Assembly (NCBI GenBank): GCA_013115135.1
Contig: JABANP010000183.1
Location: 29,265-93,264 of the forward strand
DNA length: 64,000 nucleotides
Source of the DNA: Perkinsus olseni
Taxonomy: Eukaryota > Perkinsozoa > Perkinsida > Perkinsidae
Reading direction: 5' to 3'
Part shown: positions 51,370 to 63,469 of the stretch, one piece after another
Numbering within the stretch: position 1 is the stretch's first letter
Layout of the letters: every line of letters starts with the position of its first letter
Translations under genes and position numbers: made by a program
The notes under the pieces: model-generated
Databases searched by the model: none
What the model saw: the letters and a program-made list of their open reading frames with translations, nothing else
What the model was told of the DNA's origin: nothing

Positions 51370-54300
51370 ATGTCCATAACTAAGGATCGGATCGACGACA
51401 TAGCTCAGGTAATAAACGTATCTTAGGTTGATCCTAGGTCGTCATACCGGTAAAAGATATTTTTCAGTTGGCCGTCGGCGTGAGCTTCGACTTCGACTCT
51501 AACCAGTGGATCGCCAAATTCGGGAGTACCATCAACATCTTTCCCCTGCCCAACCGCGTGGCCGAGACTTCCTCGGAAGAGGACCTGGGAGGCGCCCTCG
51601 CAGGCATGAGCGTACCCAAGTACCCCTTCGAACAGGTAGTGTCTTTACGGCGGGCTCTTGGGTAAAACAGGATACGTCTTTCACGAAGTATACAAGGTTA
51701 GTTGTCAGCCGCTTCCGTAAAAACCATGCAGTAAAGAAGAGCGAAAAGTCTCCACACTTCGAAATTATCCTGCAAACTTTCGACCATCAGGCCAACAAAT
51801 GCGAACAACACGACATTTTTATTTACTCTCCTGAGAAGGGGTCGCTCGAAATTTGTAAAGTGCTAACACTAGCAACACGTTCTAAGATCCAAGTGCTATC
51901 TTTTTCCCGGAAACGTACACTTACACGTATTTAGGCGTATCTTGAAGCGTCCAAATGGTTCCTTGGCTTGTGTGCATCTCAACGGGCGAAGGCTGCTAAG
52001 GAGGGAAGAAAGGTAGCTTGATGAAGGGTGGATACTATTGCTGTCGAGGAAACGGTATCGAAGTATCTCTCCCGAATGTGGGCGTGTTTTCGGAGAGAGT
52101 CTCTAAGTGGCAGGTCCACGTGATAGAATTGGAGTATCTTAGGTTGACTCTGGATCTTCGTTTTCATATGGATGTTAGTCACATTGATGATGGGTATGTA
52201 TCTATTTTGCACAGGAATCTTGAACCAGCCTACAAACTCGAAAGCAACTACTCTACTTTGTATTCTTAGAATCTATCGTTATGTCTGCTATAGTGCGATC
52301 TTGTCTTCGGATACTGTTTCCATGCTACAAGTGCTCCCCGCTAACACTATGATACTCGTTGTATTTAGAGAGTCGCGCATAGGGTATTCGGACACGATCG
52401 GACGTCTCAATGAGTTCTTAGTAATGACATATTATGCCATTTGCGTTGCTTGGCATGGATCAAGTCAGGTGGCAAAAAGGAGCGCACGCCGACGAAGCGC
52501 CGAACTTCTACCCCGACTGAAGCTCGACCGCAGAAGCGTATCGCAACCGAGGAAAGGGTGGCACCCAGGGATGATAAAAGTGTGAGTATCTTTTTCTCTG
52601 GGTTATCCTTGGGTGAAATAGGTCATAAAGATACGCCGAAGTATCTTTTATTTTCAGTCGGCACCGTCGCCGCCGCCAAGCGAAGCGAAGGCGAATTATC
52701 CCGTCCTTTCGGCCGAGATTGGGGTCAAGTCAGTTCACACTGTTAGCGATTATCGCGTGCAAGATCGAGAGGAGCAATATCTGATCACCGGAAAAATAGG
52801 AAGCGCTGGTCCCCTCGAGAACTGGTGGATTCGTCTGGAGAATGTCGCGGGAAATCAAAGTGCAATCAGTAAACTAAAGTAAGATATCTTGGAGGTCGGA
52901 AGTATCTTTTGGTATCTTTCGACCTCAGGAATTATCGCAAAAATTACATATATCGAAACAACGCGGCGCGGAAGGCCGAAGCTCAGGACCTTCAAGAGGA
53001 CGACGCGGACGAGGATGAGGATCAGGAATACGAAGTCGAGTGCCTACTGGACGTTCGCGTGGTTGGGAAGAGTAGTAAATGGGACAGTTGGGAAATCTTC
53101 TACCGCATCTTCCCGATAAATTATAATAATTTATTGAAATGAAGAAGAAAAAATACAAAATATTATTAATAATAATATTTACTAATTCATCTAGATATAC
53201 CCATATTTGTGATATATGGATTAGAAATTCATTTTTTTAATGATAAGATTATATCCAAATTAATCCGTCAAAAATGGAGTGCCAGCTCGATTGAGCCCCT
53301 CTGAGGGGGTCCTTTCCCTTTAGTAATCGCTGTTTGATTTTCGGAATTTCTTTCGGTCATTTTTCCGAAAAATTTCCGGGAAATGGCGATTGGATATCTC
53401 GATTTGTACTTCACACTCCTTTCTTTCCTGTGTATTCCATCTAGGGTTCAAAATTTTCCTCGAGCGATGAAGATATCACGATTTCTGGAAATTCTGGTGC
53501 CGGTGATTCACGTCTTCCCGCGGATCTTTGTGCTTTCCTGGGTATCTTCATCTTTTTCCGCGAATTTCATAATCTTTTTCCGCGTATCTTTATGTTTTCC
53601 CGCGTGTCTTTATCTTTTTCCGCAAATTTTTCATATTTTTCCGCGTATCTTTATGTTTTCAGAGGAAGAATTTCTGGTTAAATGGAAGGACTATCCGCCA
53701 GCCGAGAATACGTGGGAGCCTATCGCGAATCTTACAGGCGTTGAGGCATCAGAGCTGGAGTAATGTTCATAACAGAATCGATCATCTGGGCGAGCGCTTT
53801 TTCCCAATTCAGGCAGTGTCGTCAGAAACAAGCTTATTTGATAGTCCCGAAAAGCAGCAGGTCTGCTCCGTCGGGAAAAATGGAAGTGAATGCGGAACCG
53901 TCGAAATCTATTGCGGAAGGTGATCTTGTGATTTGGTGGTCGAGGGCGTATCTTTGGTATCTTAGATCAAGCTGCGCACTCGAAAGATTTTGCAGGTGAG
54001 ACATCTGGAACGGCTGCTAAAGCTGGTAATAGAATGGGGTGTTGGTACAGTGTTTTTTGGTATTTTTCGGAAAATTCCGTATTTTTTATTGTGCGGAAGA
54101 ATTTTTTTGAATCAAAATGGGCCCGAAGATATTTTGTACCAATTTTTTCATCGACGAATTACCGACAAATAGCTGGGAATAACTCAAGTTTTACAGCTAA
54201 CCAAATACACCATCGAGTAATGAGAGGTGTTTCCTAGGTTGGCTCAAGTTCTCTTCGTTGCCTTTCGTTCAACCTTCTCTGTCATGGCTTCCTGCAGGAC

Positions 54301-55468
54301 AATCGATAGCAATTTCCAGATCCAAGACAATTTCGGAGAATATGAAACGGTTGATCGATTTGCGTCGGGTTATGTTTTGATTCGCTCGGGTATTGATTTT
54401 TCGGGTACCGGAAAACGCTCGCGTGATATTTTGTAGTGATTATCTATTTTTATGATTCAGAGCGAAGTTTCGCAGGTAAAGAACGTGTGTTGAAAGAAAG
54501 ATTGTGTAATCCACCATGACAGACGTGCATAATTCCGTTTCCACTCAAAGAAGCAATATGAAACGGTTGATCGATTCGGGGCGAGCGCTTTTCCCAATTT
54601 GCAAATTTGATATCTAACAGCTCATAGTCAGCCTGTTAGGTTCAGCTGATGAAGCTCGACAGAGTGCGGCCGCTGCAGTGGCGGAAGAGGAAGGCCCGTC
54701 GGGCGTGGTGGAGGTAGTTGGAGCCTTCGAGGAGGTATCTTACCAGCCACATGGTCAAGAACAGGTTGACCTCCCGCCGACTGGAGGTAATGGGAAGGGG
54801 GAAAAGATACGCTGGAATGGTCTGGGTTTTCTGAGGGGTTTTTTCACTAATTTTTTGTTTAGTCGAAAAATTTGAATCGCGGAATCTTTAGAAGTTTTTA
54901 AAAATTTTCAAAGTTTTGCGCCAATGCGATGTATGTTGCTCTTCGTGTAACCTCTTTCGATCGTACCTTGCGCATGCGTGCAAAGCTCATTCTTCTCGGG
55001 AGAATAATAGTAGAAGGAATGCTCTATCCACACTCGCGTACCTTGGGTTGACCATGGGCGTTTGCGGAGAAGCTACGAGTGAAGAAGATACGCTTCGTGA
55101 TAGCTGCATAAAGAGAATTGCAGAAAAAAAATTCTTTCATAAAGTGATGAGTAAAAATCGCGTCGTTCGTGTCGCTTGATGTGGAATTTGTTATTTTTCA
55201 TATTGATGACTGAACGCCCGTGTCGCCGCTTCGCGGAATCTTAGGTCGCAGCTGGTCACTTACAAAATTTAGGATTTTTCGGGGCGAGCGAGATTTTATT
55301 TCGGCTTTATTTGTATTAGATACTCGTCCGCCTGTTGATGATGCGATCATGGGGGAAATGGTCGGCAGTGACGGAGGAGGGGCTGAGGACGACGGTGATG
55401 TGATTTTCGAAGATGTTGTTGTTGATGAAGGCCCGCATGAAGGGGTTGGAGGCCCGCCGGGCGAATAG
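51370..55468 (+). CDS. chromodomain protein, intron-rich
   Basis: Exons supported by phase: 51370-51408 (ATG start), 51468 to about 51661, 52469-52581, 52658-52878, 52929-53071, 53663-53759, 53813-53919, 53996-54025; later exons near 54299, 54643 and 55320-55468 (stop) are likely. The exons at 52929-53071 and 53663-53759 join to a full chromodomain: YEVECLLDVRVVG, EEFLVKWKDYPPAENTWEP. The three aromatic cage residues (Tyr, Trp, Tyr) are kept, so methyl-lysine histone binding is expected. A second, degenerate chromo-like unit precedes it (DYRVQDREEQYLITGKIG, ENWWIRLENV). Exon 2 (GVSFDFDSNQWIAKF ... KYPFEQ) faintly resembles an AP2 DNA-binding domain. The tail is acidic. The link between exon 2 and 52469 is not resolved. 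No reverse transcriptase or integrase is nearby, so it is not a chromovirus piece. Confidence 0.68.
53560..53662 (+). repeat. tandem pyrimidine repeat in a chromodomain-gene intron
   Basis: TTTTTCCGCG followed by TATCTTTATGTTTTC-like blocks repeats about four times up to the acceptor at 53662, so the intron's pyrimidine tract is itself a tandem repeat. Confidence 0.7.
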
Positions 55469-55619
55469 TTGGAAAATGCAGCTTTCGAATAAATGATGCA
55501 TTAGCGAAATTATGGCGGTATGTTGAGAATGATAATATCTTTTGCATGGTTGAGTATCTTATAGTAAGGAGGAAAGCAATAAAACAGTATTTTGGATTTC
55601 AGAGTATCCTGAGGCTAGG

Positions 55620-55925
55620 TTGAGTTTGTTAATAGTATCTTTAGGGTTGGCGTATCTTGTGATAGTATCTTTTAGGTTAACCTATCTTTTGATAGTATCT
55701 TCCCGATCGAGTATCTTGTGATAGTATCTTTTAGGTTGGGCTTTTTTTTGATAGTATCTTCCCGATCGATTATTTTGTGATAGTATCTTTTAGGTTGGAC
55801 TTTTCTGTGGCAGCTTCTCTTAGGTTGGAGTATCTTTTGGTAGTACCTTCCGATTGAGTATCTTATGGAGGTATCTTTTTAGTTGGAGTATTTCGTGATC
55901 GCAACTTTCAGGTTGGAGTTCCTCG
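55620..55925 (+). repeat. GTATCTT minisatellite
   Basis: A unit of about 55-60 bp made of GATAGTATCTTTTAGGTTGG and GATAGTATCTTCCCGATCGA blocks repeats with decay about five times. The same GTATCTT(TT)AGGTTG words are scattered in introns of the preceding gene and elsewhere in both orientations. Confidence 0.85.
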
Positions 55926-56356
55926 GGAAATTTCGTTTCGTGATTTTTGTTTTTTTCTGTTCAGATTGATATTTTCCGGACAAAAAAATTTCTTCCTCGC
56001 ACAAGCGAACGTCTTCAAAACCGGGAGGAGCATCTCCTCTCGCGCAGCCAGCAGCCTGGACGGAATCGGACTCTCCAGATTACGCCAGCACTAATGGAGA
56101 GGGGTCTCCAGGATCCGAGAAGAAATCTTGCAATCTTGCAAAATCTCAACTCGGTGAGATGGTCTTAGTTTCGTATCTGGGAGCTGGCCATTGTCAATTC
56201 TGCCAACTTATTTCATAAACTGGAAATATCCGATCGCAGGTGTTGTTTTCGGGCCTGAGTTCGTCAATTTATTCGGCCTCAATACCTGCCTCTGGGCTCG
56301 AGAACAGGAAAAATATTTATCAATAAAATGCTGATTATCTATAATCTTACTATACC

Positions 56357-58103
56357 ATGAGAGGTCACCATACCTACTCTCGCCCAACTCGCCGCTGCCC
56401 GTGTTCCCTCCGACGCGTTTGTGCCGAAGCTGTCCCCTTCCTTCTCAGGATTGCCCTCGCCATCTTCGCCCTGGGTATCAGCGGCCTTGCATGCGATGTG
56501 CACGGAGGCGGTCACGGCTTGCTTCATTGGACCTCTCTCGACGAGCTCACCAACCGCGTGGTTTTGGGTACGTTAGGAATTTTTTTCTGCGGAAATATTG
56601 AGCTCGGGTTCCGTTTTTCTTGCAAATCAAGGAAAAATCCGCGAAGTGTTGGAGAGAATTTCACTTGGGTGTCCCACACGCTTTTCACACAGTGGAATTC
56701 GAGCAGTAGAACTCGGGAATTTACGGGTCCCGTAAAGTGATGGGATCCCGTTCTTTACGGGATGATCAAGTGGGCCCCACTTTACGGGCCTGTCATCCCG
56801 TATTACGGGACAGAGTCGAACTGTATCGTTCATACCTATGCCAGAGCCTCTGCTTATCTGTTTCCTGTCAAATTATATAAATTCTTGTCGTACCTGCTAT
56901 CGATAAACACAAAAAGATACTATTTTTATCTTTGTGAGGAAACAAAATTTTTTCGCATTTCAGAAGTTTGCAAGAGTAATTTCTCACTTCTGTTGAGTTT
57001 CCCCCCACAACTTCCGTCAGGTGCTAGTATTTCTCAACCTCTCCAGCGTCTTCGTCTGGGCGTCCACGGCTCCGGTAGAAGATCTTTCGGACGATGATGA
57101 CTCCACGCCGACACTCATAGCACGCCAAAATGCTCCTCCCGCTGAGCCACCGGTCTCCCGCAGCGCAGCTTGTCTTGCAGTGGTGGCGTGTCTGTCACAG
57201 TACGTCACCTTCCTGGACGGTCTCGTTGCCGATGGTCGTTGGGCGCCATTCTATTTGGCTGCGGTTTATTCGATCGGGGTTTTGATGATTATATTTTTGA
57301 AGCCTTCCAGTGGTGGTGGCCTTGGCGCGTTGAGGGAGAGCAGCCCGAGATCGTGTTTGTCTCTCCTGGCGGTTTGTTTTTTGTGGTCGGTTTTAGTGGG
57401 TATAGTGGATCCCTCGAGACCGCGGACGGTGACAGAGATCGATCCATCAGTTGACGTTGCAGTGCCGCCGCCTGTGTTGTTATTACTGGGAATATTGTGT
57501 GCTGCTGGAGGGGCGTCGGTTCGATTCCCGGTACCGGTATTTTTAACGAGGATATTTTCATCAGTACCGGCAAGCTCTATGCAGACTATAGTGACTAACG
57601 CTTCTACACTGGGCTGCTTTCTACTACTGAAGTCCGTGTATGATCGTCACTCGCTCGGGCCTGTGACGCTTTTGCTGCTACGGAAACTGATGGGACCGTT
57701 TTGCAACGCGATGGCTTCCCTTCACGGGGTTTGCGAAGATCTGCACGTGTTGGTGAAATCGTCGGGCGGTCGAAGAAAGTGGAAAATTCCGACGGTTGTT
57801 ATGCTCGGCCATATCTTTACGGCTGTGTTGTTCATTGGGCGAGATGCTGAGTTGAGCGAAATATGGAAATACTCTTCGAGAATTTATCACATGGCTGTTG
57901 AGAACGTCGACTGGGACGTTGTGAGGCAGAACGAGGAGGTTGCCAAGAGTATCATTTCTGATGCAAAAATCGAAAAAAGTCTGGAAACAATGGAAGCGAC
58001 TGGCGATGTGAAGGTGGGGGCGATTGTGAGTGAAAATATTACGCGAGTGGCGGAAGTGACACCGCATGATGGTGACAAGAAGGTGAATGCAGATTTGAAA
58101 TGA
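56357..58103 (+). CDS. multi-pass membrane protein, unknown family
   Basis: A first exon from ATG 56357 encodes a basic start and one hydrophobic helix (AVPFLLRIALAIFALGISGL). A long exon from a TTCCGTCAG acceptor at 57020 continues VLVFLNLSSVFVWAST, an acidic loop (EDLSDDDDS), then four or five hydrophobic segments and a hydrophilic C-terminus of about 90 residues ending at 58103. Phase 0 joining needs a donor at 56561 (GTTTTG), which is not a typical site, so the junction is uncertain. The intron holds inverted repeats based on TTTACGGG/CCCGTAAA. Together about 428 aa. No transporter signature is recognised. Confidence 0.6.
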
Positions 58104-58140
58104 TATATTTGAAATTTTTGTCTGGTATGAAAGTTGAATA

Positions 58141-58925
58141 GTATTGTGTTTCAGTGGAGTTCTACCTGTTTTACGCGTAAAGTGTTTTTCCCGCGAAAGA
58201 CGCGATATTCCCTGGCTTGATGAACAGAACCCATCTCACAGGCTGAACTAATACAGATACAGTGGAGGTGCTAGTGTAACTAAGCCGTACTGTCGGCGTT
58301 GGACTTTAAACTCACACACACCGGATGTGGAAGGGGATCGTGCCAGGAGAAAAGGAAGCTTCTCTGTTAGAATGTACCCCTGAGGGAAGCTTCTTGACGA
58401 CCCGTCGAATTGCATTGCATGTCAACGCTACAGAGAGTCCCCAACTGAGCACATCGGCAATCGGCGTTGGACTATAAACTCACACACCAGTTTTACACGT
58501 ACAACTTTTTTCGCGACAAACGCGATATGTTCAACACTGTGGTGTCTTGTGTTCGAGTCGAGGTTTGCGCGCGAAGGCAATGAACTGGAACTGACGTCTA
58601 TAACGTGTGCAAGTGAAACGTCGTTTACGGCTCTTTCAGACTTCTGAACTTTTGTAGATTTACATTAAACGCGCAATAGCAGCAGATGCAGACACCGACG
58701 ATGACCGTTGAAATCAGGAATCTTCAACACCGTCGACGGTGTTGAACCTCTTTCTGAGAACAACGTTCTTTTTGGATTGATGAACAGAGCCTATTCAACA
58801 GGCTGAACATATCCCCCTCAGAAAAGTACGTCGGTGCTAGTCAAACTAAGCCGTAGTGTTTATGCTGGACTTTTGTGACCACTCACACACCGTCGACGGG
58901 GTCAATTTCAGCAGCGTAAAACCTC
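58141..58925 (+). repeat. two diverged copies of a 190-bp repeat
   Basis: The block with TTGATGAACAGA, CAGGCTGAAC, GGTGCTAGT, AACTAAGCCGTA and TGGACTTT...ACTCACACACC occurs at 58190-58325 and again at 58785-58895. The piece 58365-58490 between them is the inverse of 15005-15150, and 58537-58590 matches 6606-6660. Confidence 0.8.
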
Positions 58926-59515
58926 TGGCCTCCGAGAAGGGGCAAGGTGAGGCACTCGACAACTTATTACTCAGGATGCAGTGAATCTTACCTTCTTCCA
59001 AGTTTCTCACTGGGCCCTTAGGGACGACTGGTCACGCGGAGAAGCTTCTGGCTTGCTTGGCTAATCAACGTTCGACGGAAGCTGAGTCTCCCCTCTACTC
59101 CTTCTAGGCTCACTCTCTCGAGGAAAATCAGCTATATGCACACACAAGACGCATAATGAGTAACAGCAGGCTAGCACCGAATGCTCATTCAGCATTTTGC
59201 ACTAAGACTGCCAGAAACGTTCCAACTGTCTCGGGCTCTTTATCGTGCTCTGAGCAGGGAACTCACAACAGCGGTGAATCACTGCTCCCGAGCGAGTCTC
59301 TGATTTCACTTTGAACAACAACGGAGAAACAACAACTACTGCCTTCTGGCTCATCGGCTTTTATCGTTCGGTCAGTTGATCAATTTGATAGCCGTCATAT
59401 TGGCTTATACCATTTGCTGATCAATCAATCGTCTGATGCATAATCAATCCCTTGGTGTGCAGTGACGAAGACGCACCTCCTGGGCGGCGAGGAGAGTAAC
59501 ACTTCATTTCCAGTT
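58926..59515. other. no gene seen
   Basis: Nothing recognisable; upstream flank of the tRNA gene. Confidence 0.4.
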
Positions 59516-59589
59516 GCCCGATTAGTTCAGCTGGATAGAATGTCTGCCTACGGAGCAGATGGTCGTAGGTTCGAATCCTGCATCGGGTA
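59516..59589 (+). tRNA. tRNA-Arg(ACG)
   Basis: All four arms form: acceptor GCCCGAT/ATCGGGT (first pair G-T), D-arm with AGCTGGATA, anticodon stem TCTGC/GCAGA with loop CTACGGA (anticodon ACG), T-arm GTAGG TTCGAAT CCTGC, discriminator A. There is no intron. A-box TTAGTTCAGCTGG and B-box GGTTCGAATCC are intact. No clear T-run terminator follows within 20 bases. Confidence 0.95.
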
Positions 59590-60494
59590 AGCTTTAAGCT
59601 TACCTGATATGACCTCTGGGGATCTTAGCTTTCGAGATTGTAGCCCAGCCGTTCAACAGGCAGCCACCTCTACCACTCAAAGTGCTTGAATTCAGCGTAA
59701 AAGACAGCAAGTGCGCAGTTGATCGGGTCTTTCCGATGACGAAAAATCGCATACTGTAACACGGAGGAGTCGCTCGATCAACCCAGAAGTATATTCGTCG
59801 CGAAACGGACGATGTTTGAATCGAACATCATCCGTCCCACAAATCTGTCCGACTATCCTCCCCGAAAATAGCCAGCTGCGAGTAGATGGATGGGCATCTT
59901 TTGAGTGGGGCATCGAAAAACAGCCAACAAGTAAATTTCTAGCAGCTCCCTTCTCCGACTAGTTTCAACATGAACTCGACAGTAAAGCCTCATTCACCAC
60001 CACAACTGCGAACACCAGAGGTTCAGGATTATCTAGCAGCAGCATGACCGCCTGCCCATGCATCGTGCATTCCATTATAGGAAGGGTCAACATTATACAC
60101 TCAGGAATCCTCGTTGAGAATGAGATCTTCCAGGGCTCCTGAATCGCAAAAAAAAAGCTATCAAAAATCTCACAACGTAAGAATTTCCAAAATTACGATT
60201 GTTCTACTTCAAATCATCTAGATCAGTTCTGGACAATTTTTTTGACCGGACTGTATTCACTAGAATAAAATTTCAGCCGAGACTTCTCAAAAGGGCGAAA
60301 TTCGAGCGCCTCTCAAAATTTCGGAGACTGATAATAAGAAGCGAGCCGATAATAAATATCCATCGACCGTGAAATGCGTAAACAAAATCTTCGAGTATGA
60401 TAGCCGCGTTTTTTCCGATAAGTAATCAATGCGACAAATGCAATCAGAAATGCCTGGTGAAAAAACTCAATACGTAAAAGTGGAATTGAATTTA
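59590..60494. other. no gene seen
   Basis: Short frames only; the minus-strand frame 59692-59913 has no supporting feature. AT-rich from 60130 to 60480. Confidence 0.45.
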
Positions 60495-60962
60495 TCAGAC
60501 TGAGTCTGACAGACTCTTACTGACGGGGTCCTTAGTCGTAGCGGACGGCTTCGGCTGCATCAACGGCGATACGTCGCTCGGGAAGGAGGGAGTACTGCAA
60601 CCGCCCGGAGTGTCGATCTGAACATCACAATTCCAATCGCGAAGCCAGTAGATTTCTGTTACCCTGAATATGCTGCTCCGCGGACTCTCGTCGCCAAGAG
60701 AAGCCAAACCGTCGGGGACGATGGTCCGGTAATGACTTGGCACAGCCGGAGGGCGGTTGTTCTGAGCAGTTATAGCTATGGTGCAATTTCTGCGAGCTAG
60801 TGCCAATCCCACGGGCGACGCCCAGATCATTTTTCGCCGGCATAGTACCAGAAAATAATTGATGACAGAGTAAAAGATAATAATACTGCTATTGAACTGC
60901 GGTAAGATATTGAATAACATAGTGAAGAAGGGAGCCAGCACACGCACGACGACCAGGTACAC
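60495..60962 (-). CDS. possible small membrane-anchored protein or last exon
   Basis: An open minus-strand frame of 155 codons ends at 60495. It has a hydrophobic N-terminal half (LFNILPQFNSSIIIFYSVIN then YFLVLC) and a polar half with Cys residues (LRDWNCDVQIDTPGGCSTP). The frame opens with GTG; the first ATG is at codon 15. Exon status and family are unknown. Confidence 0.35.
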   Translation of the reverse strand: MYLVVVRVLAPFFTMLFNILPQFNSSIIIFYSVINYFLVLCRRKMIWASPVGLALARRNCTIAITAQNNRPPAVPSHYRTIVPDGLASLGDESPRSSIFRVTEIYWLRDWNCDVQIDTPGGCSTPSFPSDVSPLMQPKPSATTKDPVSKSLSDSV

Positions 60963-61423
60963 CTAGGATCTCGCCGACTGGTAATAGTGTTACTCGTGAT
61001 TCTCACAAACCACCATAATCATCACGAGCATCATAGCTCAACCATTGCAATTAATGTGCGATTAAGGGCACTAAACTGTACTGCGGGGGATGAACCGATA
61101 CAAGCAGCATAGATTAGATCGGCTTCACTACGGGGCCCCAAAAAAGTCCGCCTAATTTCCGTTCCGCTGGGCCTGATTTCCGTTCTCTCTCTTCCCTAAA
61201 CTCCGACTAAGAGAGTTTTTTGAGAAAAATGTGCTTTTCGAAATACGACGGGAAATTATTATCGAAACTTTTCCAATTCTTTAATTTCAATGAAAGTATA
61301 AGTAATCGTGATGCAGTTTTCAGTTTCGGCAAGACAGAGTTTTGAAAGCTCGCCAGAATTTTTCGAGAAATTTTCTCGGACTCCCCACAACCCACCTGAT
61401 GCGATTCCCATTTAAGCGATGGT
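60963..61423. other. no gene seen
   Basis: Downstream flank of the six-exon gene; no recognisable feature. Confidence 0.4.
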
Positions 61424-63469
61424 TCAGCCAGCTACCTTTTCTCGATAGGTAGCCGGTCGAGAGAAAAACCTTCCTCCGTCGTGCGTTGCAGCTTCAACCC
61501 TACCGTAGAATCTGACACCGTCAAAACGATAGGGAACAGCCCAACGCGTAACGCACCGACCTTCCTCGTCCTCTCGGTCGCCCCTCGTGGCTTTCACGCC
61601 TCGCAAAGCAGCAGTCTCATCTTCGTACATGTTAAACGGAGCGAAGCGACTGTCAACGACTCCCCGCTCGACCGTCTCCTCGGCAGTTTCGGATTCTTGC
61701 TCTTTGGGCACGTGGATGGGTGGAATTGGCTTGATGTCGCGCAGTGGCACGGTGCTGTATTTTTCAGGCGCCGAGGTCAGACCGGCCCACAGGCAAGTCC
61801 CACACGGATTGCGTGCTACAACTAGACGCTCGCCCGTCTCTGAAAAAAACATTAGAAAAAAGGAGTAGATGAACACACTTACCCGAGCAACGATATTTCC
61901 GTAGAGTATCTCCGATTTTCCGGCTTTTGTCAAGCAGATGGCACCATGTTCTTCCCTGATGGACGACGTTTCCGTCGTGGTCCGGCTTCACCTTCACCCC
62001 GCGCAGCCAGAAGTCGCAACTGAAAGGGAGGAGAGGTACCGTAACGTTATCCGGTGAACACTACGGCTAGAATAATATTGGAGAGGTTAATCTCGTTCTC
62101 AAAACAACAGTTCAGTAAAGATCACTTGAGTCTAGTTGTAGAGAATATCACACCATATCGAGGGGAAGGCCCGAATCCAAGGACGAGATTCAAAACCCAT
62201 GGAAACTCTCGCGCGACTGGTAGAAAAGGGCAGCAGAGAAAATCCTGAATTGTGCGTGAAGCCGGCGACGGATAACCGGAAACCGCTGCCGAAATCCGAC
62301 AGGGCAACCAGATCTCGGAACTGTCACCCAGGGCAACTAGAAGCCTGATCGTTGAAAGACTGAAGACTGAAGCATCGTTGAAATTTTTACTTCTCCCTTA
62401 AAATTCAGGAATGACCCCAATCCATTGCGTGGCGAGCGTCGACAGCCGACGTGGAAACACGTGAACGAGAGCGATCTTACTCTTTGCATCGGGTCGTCTT
62501 GTCGGCCAGAAGGAGACAAAGTCTATTGGCGAACTTCTGCTTCGGCTTCACAGTCAACAACCCGTCAATTTTCTCTTTTCCGTCTGCTCCCACCGCAGTG
62601 GAGACAACAGGCTTCACTCGTCTGGGTACTATCGGAGGGACCTCGCCGTTCGCTATCTGAGACAAGTTGAGAAACTTATGATATCAGCGCCACTTGTCAG
62701 AGCGACTTAACAGTTCGCTATCTAAGAAAAGCTGAGAAAATTATGGTATCAAAATCACTAATTCGTGTTCCAAACACAATTTAATTTGGAAGGGTCGAGC
62801 CCTGAATACTGTGCTGCAATGAGCTCTCCGAACTCACCGCTTCTTCAATCATTTTCTTCTCCTTCGACCCGAGTTTCCGCCGTTTTTGCCATCGAGACAC
62901 CCAGTTGCCGTCGTACAGCCAGAGATCGTGATTGCGAGTCTTGTCTACGGTACACCGAAGAACCTGAAAGAAGGGCGCTGCACCAACAGGGAGGTTTTCC
63001 ACGACTCACCGGTAAGAGCGTCTTCTTCATGAAGCCCGTCTTCTGTTGTCGAAGCTCCCAGGGGGCGTGACATCGCATACACTTGGGCGGGTGCGGTGGA
63101 AGCGTCGGTAATGCTACCAGTCCCGCGCTGTGGCTGATGGCGACGCCCTCGCCTCCGGGAACGGTGCCAGGTGGCAGCGGCTTGTCTGTCGTCTGGGGAG
63201 TAGGTTTGGGGTCGATCATGTGGGTCGCCTTGGCTGCGATGAGAAACGGGGCGAAGTGGGCCTTGGGGAGAGTCGGTGGCGCGGCGCCGGGCGGCTCGGT
63301 CTGATGAGAGGCAAGAGGATACGCCACGAGCGATGACGGTGAGGGATCTTACCTTGACGCTGACGGAACTCAGAAGTTGCGCCCCGAGGAGGACCAGGGG
63401 GTCGATTGCCGTACCACTGCTACTGTTGCTGCTTGATGCAGGGGCGGGGCCTTGGGTGGTGTTGGTCAT
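61424..63469 (-). CDS. six-exon Cys-rich protein of unknown function
   Basis: Exons 63469-63353, 63300-63010, 62963-62838, 62656-62481, 62019-61883 and 61839-61424 join in perfect phase to 420 aa; all introns are GT-AG, some under 60 bp. Residues 1-110 are Pro/Ala-rich. Two Cys modules follow with a similar plan: KCMRCHAPWE ... VLRCT ... HDLWLYDGNW, and TRCKDCDFWLRGVKV ... GRTWCHLLD ... KYRCS, then NPCGTCLWAG. CxxCxxxW at the head of each suggests a duplicated zinc-binding unit. The C-terminus is charged (EQESETAEETVERG). No signal peptide or known family is recognised. The intron before exon 4 contains a 55-bp direct duplication (62648-62700 and 62708-62760). Confidence 0.75.

Noticed and set aside
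53663..53759. Chromodomain as part of a chromovirus integrase
   Set aside because: No integrase, RNase H or reverse transcriptase frames lie upstream, and the domain is split by an intron in a multi-exon gene.
57289..58078. Minus-strand frames under the membrane-protein gene
   Set aside because: Antisense of a 360-codon frame with clear hydrophobic helices.
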